This document shows positions 16,536 through 21,309 of a stretch of DNA of 21,309 nucleotides, in pieces (the stretch's first letter is position 1; the number at the start of each line of letters is the position of its first letter). Below the pieces are notes generated by a model that saw only the letters and a program-made list of their open reading frames with translations, ran no database searches and was not told the DNA's origin. Source of the stretch: Bacteroidota bacterium (lineage in GTDB: Bacteria > Bacteroidota > Bacteroidia > Bacteroidales > JADFUO01); NCBI GenBank assembly GCA_015222115.1, contig JADFUO010000111.1:1-21309 (forward strand), given 5' to 3'. A program made the position numbers and the translations under genes.

Positions 16536-19172
16536 TTGTTTGACAAATTATTAACAATCCAATCGTTGAGAACGTCATTTATATTTTTAGTTGTTTTTTT
16601 ATGCAATTTTTTTGTAAATGCACAAGACACTATTTATAAAAACGTAAACGACACCTTGTTATTACAAGTTGATACGTTAGTTGTTGATACATTGACTGTT
16701 GACACATTGGAAGTTCAGAAAACAAGTGCTGCAATTAAATCAAAAGTCGATTACAGCTCAAACGATTCCATCCGTTTTGATGTAAAAAATCAGGAAGTTT
16801 TTTTATATAATAATGCTGAAATTAATTATGATAAAATAAATTTAAAAGCTGCTTATATTAAAATTGAATTTGAAAAAAGTATAGCTTTTGCCGAAGGTGT
16901 AAAAGATTCAACAGGTAAAATAGTGGGGTCACCGGTTTTTACTGAGAACAGCCAAAGTTATAAGTCGCGTACAATGAAATATAATTATGAAACAAAAAAA
17001 GGATTAATTACAAAAGTTTTTACTCAAGATGGCGACGGTTATTTACATGGTAAGATCATTAAAAAAATGGAGAACAATGAAATCAATGTTAAATACGGTT
17101 CATATACAACATGTAGCAACGAAGAGCATCCGCATTATGAGTTCAGGTTTAATAAATCAAAGGTTATTCCCGGCAAAAAGATCATAACAGGTCCTGCACA
17201 TTTGGTTATTGAGGGCGTGTCCACACCGCTCTTTATTCCTTTCGGATTATTCCCTAATAAAACCGGCCAACGTTCGGGAGTTTTAATTCCCACTTACGGC
17301 GAATCTGCAAACCGCGGATTTTATTTTGAAGATGGTGGTTATTATTGGGCTATCAGCAATTATTTGGATTTTAAATTAACAGGCGATATTTACACAAGAG
17401 GTAGCTGGGCAGTAAAACCATATATGAACTATATTAAAAGATATAAATTCCGCGGTTCATTTAACATGACTTACGCAGTAAACCTTGTTGGTGATAAAGG
17501 TTCTTCAGGTTATCAAAAAAGTAACGATTTTGCTGTTAGATGGGTTCATAGCCAGGATCCGAAAGCAAGACCAAACAGCAAATTTTCAGCAAATGTTAAT
17601 ATTGTCAGCAACCAATATAACAAATATAATCCTACAAGCACCGAAGTATTTTTATCAAATACTTTTCAGTCAAGTGTTGCCTATCAGACAAACTGGGCAG
17701 GAAAATATTTTTTAACAGTCAATGGCAGCCACAGCCAGAACACTGGAACAAAAAAGGTTAACATAACTTTGCCCGAATTATCTTTTTCCGTTAACCGGTT
17801 TTACCCTTTAAGGAAAAAAGCAAAAGCCGGGCAATTAAAATGGTATGAAAATATTAGTATGAATTATACCATGAATGCAAAAAATACTATCAATATCATA
17901 GATTCATTATTATTTACATCCGAAGCACTTTCGCAAATGCAAAATGGTATTAAACATTCCGTTCCAATAAGTAGTTCTATTAAAGTTTTAAAATATTTTA
18001 ATCTGACAAACTCAATAAATATTACCGACAGGATGTATTTTAAAAGCATCAGGAAATACTGGTCAAACGATACTGTCTGGACAAGTGATACCACTTATTA
18101 TATCGGTGAAGAAATAATTGATACAATTCCGGGATTCAGAAATGCTTTTGATTTCAGTTTGTCATCATCACTTACTACAAAATTATATGGAATGGTTGCC
18201 TTTAAAAAAGGACCTGTCAGGGCAATTCGTCATGTTTTAACACCTACAGTCAGTTTTTCATATACTCCTGATTTTGGCGATCCGGTATGGGGATATTATG
18301 ATTATTACATTGATACCAATGGAAGAGAAGTTGATTATTCAGTATTTGAAGGAGCTATTTACGGTAAACCGCCCGGACAAAAATCAGGCAGGATAAACTT
18401 TAGTTTAAGCAACAATCTTGAAATTAAAGTAAGATCAAAAAAAGATACAATAACCGGAATGAAAAAAATCGTACTGATTGATAATTTCACAATTTCCTCT
18501 TCTTATGATCTGGCAAAAGATTCTTTAAAGTGGTCAAGAGTTTCAATGAGCGGGCGAACACGGTTATTTAAAAATCTGAATATAACATATTCAAGTTCAT
18601 GGGACCCGTATATTCTTGATTCAGCAGGGACAAAAAACCTTAACCGTTTTGAATGGACTGAAAACAGAAGATTGCTACGGCTTGATAATACAACATGGAA
18701 CCTTGGACTAAATCTGAACCTAAACTCCCAGAAATTAAAAAAACAAAAAACCTCAGATAAAGGAACAGAGGAAGAAATGTCTGAAATAACTGAAAACCGC
18801 GATCAATACGTTGATTGGGACGTACCCTGGAGCTTGAACATAAGTTACAATGTCAGATACACTAATAGAAACAAGTATGTAAATTACGAAAAATTAAAAG
18901 AAGAAACATTGGTTCAAACTCTTGGTTTTAGTGGTGATATAAGTATTACACCCAAATGGAAAATAGGTTTCAGGTCAGGGTATGATTTTGAAACCGGTAA
19001 ATTATCTTATACTTCAATTAATATTTACCGCGATCTACATTGCTGGCAGATGCGGTTCAACTGGATACCAATGGGAGTTCAAAAAAGCTGGAATTTTTCA
19101 CTCAATATCAAATCATCAATATTACAGGATTTAAAACTGACCAAGAAAAAAGATTTCAGGGATAATTATTAA
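16536..19172 (+). CDS. lptD: LPS-assembly outer-membrane protein LptD
   Basis: 878 aa, a normal size for Bacteroidota LptD. A signal peptide (hydrophobic run FIFLVVFLCNFFVNAQ) is followed by a Val/Asp/Thr-rich stretch. The periplasmic OstA domain is at about 55-200 (SIRFDVKNQEVFLYNNAEINY, IAFAEGV). A Cys in YTTCSNEEHPHYEF then leads to the LptD core FIPFGLFPNKTGQRSGVLIPTYG. The remaining ~620 residues show alternating aromatic/hydrophobic beta strands of a large barrel. It inserts lipopolysaccharide into the outer leaflet. The reading frame has no ATG before the signal peptide; a stop at 16521 leaves TTG at 16536 or TTG at 16566 (ten codons later, giving a more typical signal peptide) as possible starts. 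Confidence 0.9.
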   Translation: MFDKLLTIQSLRTSFIFLVVFLCNFFVNAQDTIYKNVNDTLLLQVDTLVVDTLTVDTLEVQKTSAAIKSKVDYSSNDSIRFDVKNQEVFLYNNAEINYDKINLKAAYIKIEFEKSIAFAEGVKDSTGKIVGSPVFTENSQSYKSRTMKYNYETKKGLITKVFTQDGDGYLHGKIIKKMENNEINVKYGSYTTCSNEEHPHYEFRFNKSKVIPGKKIITGPAHLVIEGVSTPLFIPFGLFPNKTGQRSGVLIPTYGESANRGFYFEDGGYYWAISNYLDFKLTGDIYTRGSWAVKPYMNYIKRYKFRGSFNMTYAVNLVGDKGSSGYQKSNDFAVRWVHSQDPKARPNSKFSANVNIVSNQYNKYNPTSTEVFLSNTFQSSVAYQTNWAGKYFLTVNGSHSQNTGTKKVNITLPELSFSVNRFYPLRKKAKAGQLKWYENISMNYTMNAKNTINIIDSLLFTSEALSQMQNGIKHSVPISSSIKVLKYFNLTNSINITDRMYFKSIRKYWSNDTVWTSDTTYYIGEEIIDTIPGFRNAFDFSLSSSLTTKLYGMVAFKKGPVRAIRHVLTPTVSFSYTPDFGDPVWGYYDYYIDTNGREVDYSVFEGAIYGKPPGQKSGRINFSLSNNLEIKVRSKKDTITGMKKIVLIDNFTISSSYDLAKDSLKWSRVSMSGRTRLFKNLNITYSSSWDPYILDSAGTKNLNRFEWTENRRLLRLDNTTWNLGLNLNLNSQKLKKQKTSDKGTEEEMSEITENRDQYVDWDVPWSLNISYNVRYTNRNKYVNYEKLKEETLVQTLGFSGDISITPKWKIGFRSGYDFETGKLSYTSINIYRDLHCWQMRFNWIPMGVQKSWNFSLNIKSSILQDLKLTKKKDFRDNY

Positions 19173-19213
19173 GTGAACCGCTATTCCAGACTTCTTTTTT
19201 CAATTTTAATCCG

Positions 19214-20191
19214 TTATATTACAATATCTACTCCTATCCCTGCTTCAACAGCTTTATCATAAATCAGCTTGGCTGTAGCAACATCCTGTATTGCCAATCC
19301 GTTTGATTTAAAAATTGTTATTTCTTTATCATCAGCACGGGCGGGCATTTTACCTGTTATAATCTCGCCTAATTCGGCATAAAAATGTGTTTCTTCAATT
19401 TCGCCTTCTTCTAAAGGTATCATAATATCACCGGCTTCACTGAAACATGCTTCTTTTGAATCACCGATAAATTTTGAACGTTTAATGATTTCAGTATCCA
19501 GCTCTCTGGCATTTGGTGTATGACTGCCAATACCATTGATATGTGTTCCTTCTTTTACATTTTCTCCATTAAATATTGGAGTGGCAGATGAGGTTGCAGT
19601 ACAAATTATATCTGCTGCCAAAACTTTATCAGGAGCATCAACTTTAATGATTTCAAGGTTTAATTTTTTACTCATATCAGCAACAAACTTATCGGCAGCT
19701 TCATCAGAAATATCATAAACCAACGCCTTTGAAATATCTCTTGCAATACATACTGCCCACAATTGCATTCGTGCCTGAACGCCTGTTCCGAAAATTCCCG
19801 CAACTTGTCCTTTGTCTTTCCTGGCGAGGTATTTTGTTGCCACGCCGCTGGCTGCTCCGGTGCGTACTGCTGTTAAATAACCGCCGTCCATTATGCAAAT
19901 TACATCTCCCGTGTCAGGATCCTGAAGCAGCACTTTCCCGATTACAACAGGTAAGTTAAAATTTTTCGGATTGTTTTTATAAACGGTAACAACTTTACAT
20001 GCAAGTGCCTTCATTTCTTTGATATAGGCAGGCATATATAGCGAAAGACCATCCGGCGGCTTTATGTTTGTCCGTAAAGGTAAAACTGCAGTTCCGTTTG
20101 CAAGTTCGGCAAAAGCATTTTCAACTACATCCATACAATCCTTCATTTCAAGTACAGATGCTACATCTTGTTTGTTTAAAATTAAAGTCAT
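19214..20191 (-). CDS. Ornithine cyclodeaminase / mu-crystallin family dehydrogenase
   Basis: 325 aa, the usual family length. These cytosolic NAD(P)-dependent enzymes include ornithine cyclodeaminase, archaeal alanine dehydrogenase and ketimine reductases; the substrate cannot be fixed from sequence alone. Conserved features are LPLRTNIKPP (Arg40), LACKVVTVYKNNP (Lys66), DGGYLTAVRTGAASGVAT (Arg110 region), the Rossmann motif GIFGTGVQARMQ (about 133-143), HINGIGSHTPNARELD and SNGLAIQDVATA (Asp). It is preceded by AAAGGA (20198-20203 as TCCTTT on the plus strand), six nt from the ATG. This is an unusually good Shine-Dalgarno for this genome. It sits between lptD and ridA, convergent with lptD and divergent from ridA. 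The palindrome upstream suggests specific regulation. Confidence 0.88.
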   Translation of the reverse strand: MTLILNKQDVASVLEMKDCMDVVENAFAELANGTAVLPLRTNIKPPDGLSLYMPAYIKEMKALACKVVTVYKNNPKNFNLPVVIGKVLLQDPDTGDVICIMDGGYLTAVRTGAASGVATKYLARKDKGQVAGIFGTGVQARMQLWAVCIARDISKALVYDISDEAADKFVADMSKKLNLEIIKVDAPDKVLAADIICTATSSATPIFNGENVKEGTHINGIGSHTPNARELDTEIIKRSKFIGDSKEACFSEAGDIMIPLEEGEIEETHFYAELGEIITGKMPARADDKEITIFKSNGLAIQDVATAKLIYDKAVEAGIGVDIVI

Positions 20192-20245
20192 ATTTTTTCC
20201 TTTCTTAAATAATTATTTTAAAATAAAATTTGATATACTCGTACT

Positions 20246-20266
20246 TTATACCGAGTCTCGGTATAA
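20246..20266. promoter_or_regulatory. 21-bp perfect palindrome, candidate operator
   Basis: Arms TTATACCGAG (20246-20255) and CTCGGTATAA (20257-20266) around one T. It is 55 nt upstream of the cyclodeaminase-family start codon, in the divergent intergenic region. The outer bases CGTAC and GTACG add a further, spaced inverted pair. Dimeric repressors or activators bind such sites; no regulator gene is in the window. Confidence 0.5.
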
Positions 20267-20355
20267 CTAAAGCAGTACGCAATTATACGATAAAATAATC
20301 AGATAATAAAATAATTTTTAAAATATCACACTGATTTACCCTATGGAATAAATTT

Positions 20356-20392
20356 AGCTGGTAAGCGGTTTGAAACCGCTAACCAGCTTTTT
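20356..20392. terminator. Strong hairpin with T-tract, terminator-like
   Basis: AGCTGGT pairs with ACCAGCT and AGCGGT with ACCGCT, with one A-A mismatch and a TTGAA loop, followed by TTTTT on the plus strand. It lies between two divergent genes, so neither needs it. It could end a plus-strand small transcript. On the minus strand it could be the old terminator of the remnant at 20404-20439. Confidence 0.6.
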
Positions 20393-20403
20393 CAATTTAT
20401 TTT

Positions 20404-20439
20404 TACCTCACCAAAACCATTTTTTTCCTGAAAACACCC
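20404..20439 (-). pseudogene. Possible 3' remnant of a T9SS-cargo gene
   Basis: On the minus strand the codons read GVFRKKMVLVR and stop (TAA at 20404-20406). This resembles the final strand of T9SS C-terminal domains, which often end in a basic residue, a hydrophobic run and R or K. A stop codon lies just upstream, so only 11 residues survive. The hairpin at 20356-20388 sits immediately downstream in this orientation, as a real gene end would have. The match is short and may be chance. Confidence 0.3.
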
Positions 20440-20513
20440 TAATAGTCTGAATCAATAACTGTTTTGTCGTAAAAATCATAAGTGATTTAATAAATCCAAA
20501 TCAAAAATATTTC

Positions 20514-20521
20514 TAAATTTG
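20514..20521 (+). promoter_or_regulatory. -7 element of the ridA promoter
   Basis: TAAATTTG matches TAnnTTTG, 22 nt before the ridA ATG. No clear -33 TTG is seen. Confidence 0.4.
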
Positions 20522-20543
20522 CACAAACCCAATTTTATCTGTA

Positions 20544-20921
20544 ATGAAAAAAGTAATAAATATCTCAAATGCCCCCAAGCCAATTGCTCCTTATAGTCAG
20601 GCAACTTATGCAAACGGAACATTATATATTTCCATGCAAATTCCAATAGACCCTTATACAGGAAACCTGATAACCGGCGATGTTAAATCTCAGACAAAAC
20701 AGATAATGGAAAATATTAAATCCATTTTAAAAGAAGTAAATTTGGATTTTTCAAATATTGTTAAGTGCTCAATTTTTATATCTGATATGAAAATTTACGG
20801 AGAAGTTAACGAAGTTTACGGAAGTTATTTTAAGGAAAATCCACCTGCCCGCGAAGCTATACAGGTTGCAGGATTGCCAATGAATGTAGATGTTGGGATA
20901 TCATGTATAGCAGTTGAGTAA
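20544..20921 (+). CDS. RidA family (YjgF/YER057c/UK114) protein
   Basis: 125 aa, the exact family length. RidA proteins are trimeric enamine/imine deaminases that clear reactive 2-aminoacrylate. Family blocks are APYSQATYANGTLYIS, QIPIDPYTG, VKSQTKQIMENIKSILKE, IVKCSIFISDM and PPAREAIQVAGLP. The key Arg (residue 103) is present. However, the position of the catalytic-site Glu (E120 in Escherichia coli RidA) appears to be Ser120 (VDVGISCIAVE), and the usual SGQ is SMQ. It may therefore be a non-archetypal Rid protein without the classical deaminase activity. It is transcribed alone from its own -7 box, divergent from the cyclodeaminase-family gene. Confidence 0.9.
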   Translation: MKKVINISNAPKPIAPYSQATYANGTLYISMQIPIDPYTGNLITGDVKSQTKQIMENIKSILKEVNLDFSNIVKCSIFISDMKIYGEVNEVYGSYFKENPPAREAIQVAGLPMNVDVGISCIAVE

Positions 20922-20953
20922 GTTATATGTTATATGTTAATTGTTATAAGTTT
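20921..20953. repeat. AT-rich repeat after ridA
   Basis: GTTATATGTTATATGTTAA followed by TTGTTATAAGTTT begins right at the ridA stop. It resembles the runs at 6463-6503 and 10410-10450. Confidence 0.4.
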
Positions 20954-20996
20954 AATTAGTGCCTGTCTTTAAAGTCAAAGATTTACATAAAATGAA

Positions 20997-21278
20997 GCAC
21001 CAAATAACAAATTACAAATCACAAAACTTGTCCGTACGAAGCGAAGCAAGTCTGTATGGATGGATAAATTCCAAATTTCAATGATCAAAACTTGTCCGTC
21101 CATACGGATTCCTTACAGTCATATGAAGCTAAGCAAACGACACGAAGTTAGTACGTATGTATCTGTATGGATGGATGTTCAAAACAGTTTTGAATATTGT
21201 CCCGAGTACTCGGGATCGGTCATTGAGATTTATCCAGACGGACAAGTTTTGTAATTTGGTGCTTGTAATTTGTTATTT
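20997..21278. repeat. Composite ~280-bp inverted-repeat element, same family as the S23 element arms
   Basis: The outer left arm (AAATAACAAATTACAA, then CAAAACTTGTCCGT, to 21035) is matched by the reverse complement of 21238-21278. A second direct copy of AAAACTTGTCCGT is at 21087-21099, next to CCATACGGA. TGTATGGATGGAT occurs twice (around 21053 and 21163). A 16-bp perfect palindrome TCCCGAGTACTCGGGA lies at 21200-21215. I see no convincing gene in this 388-nt end region (20922-21309), only repeats. It may be a nested or rearranged set of the repeat that borders the S23 gene. Confidence 0.6.
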
Positions 21279-21309
21279 TTAAAAAAAAGTTCTAAATGCT
21301 TAGTTTATA

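Noticed and set aside
21060..21254. 64-codon open frame through the terminal composite repeat
   Set aside because: It is composed of the repeat itself (the CTTGTCCG and TGTATGGATGGAT units), has no family resemblance and no promoter, so it is chance coding in a repeat.
1..21309. CRISPR array, prophage or toxin-antitoxin module
   Set aside because: No regular spaced direct repeats, no phage structural genes and no recognisable toxin-antitoxin pair were seen.

Overview
The window is AT-rich and looks like a chromosomal piece of a Bacteroidota (Bacteroidetes) bacterium, probably an uncultured Bacteroidales-type lineage. Four things support this. There is a FISUMP-domain lipoprotein and a secreted nuclease with a type IX secretion (T9SS) C-terminal tail. 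The envelope genes include both an OstA-like protein and an LptD. Most genes lack Shine-Dalgarno sequences. TAnnTTTG promoter elements, the Bacteroidota -7 consensus, sit upstream of several genes.

Layout. Positions 1-267 hold a broken tRNA-Ala(GGC) with its old terminator. At 268-1551 (-) is a PKD/FISUMP lipoprotein, followed by a degenerate reading frame (1652-1825). At 1896-2508 (+) methylmalonyl-CoA epimerase is followed directly by only the last ~58 codons of a sodium-pump decarboxylase beta subunit, which looks like the scar of an operon deletion. Then come uridine kinase (+), tRNA-Arg(CCT) and metG (-), and divergently an LD-carboxypeptidase (+). A ~510-bp unit at 6516-7025 carries one four-helix-bundle (S23/IVS-type) gene between imperfect inverted repeats, and a YraN-family gene follows.

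From 7571 to 12483 (-) lie a secreted endonuclease/exonuclease/phosphatase-family protein and the pair gatE-gatD. These two encode the heterodimeric Glu-tRNA(Gln) amidotransferase classically regarded as archaeal. From 12678 to 19172 is an envelope cluster: OstA-like protein, MlaD/MCE protein, N-acetylmuramoyl-L-alanine amidase with a SPOR-like tail, and LptD. The OstA-like protein and LptD probably act in lipopolysaccharide transport; the MCE protein and amidase act in lipid trafficking and peptidoglycan remodelling. The window ends with an ornithine cyclodeaminase/mu-crystallin-family dehydrogenase (-), a RidA-family gene (+) and a ~280-bp composite inverted repeat.

Repeats sharing the core CGGACAAGTTT occur at the S23 element, at 8918-8930 and in the terminal composite, so they form a dispersed family within this one window. 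The main points of interest are GatDE in a bacterium, the S23 gene boxed by family repeats, the decarboxylase-operon scar, the split tRNA, and the palindrome-bearing intergenic region between the cyclodeaminase and ridA genes.
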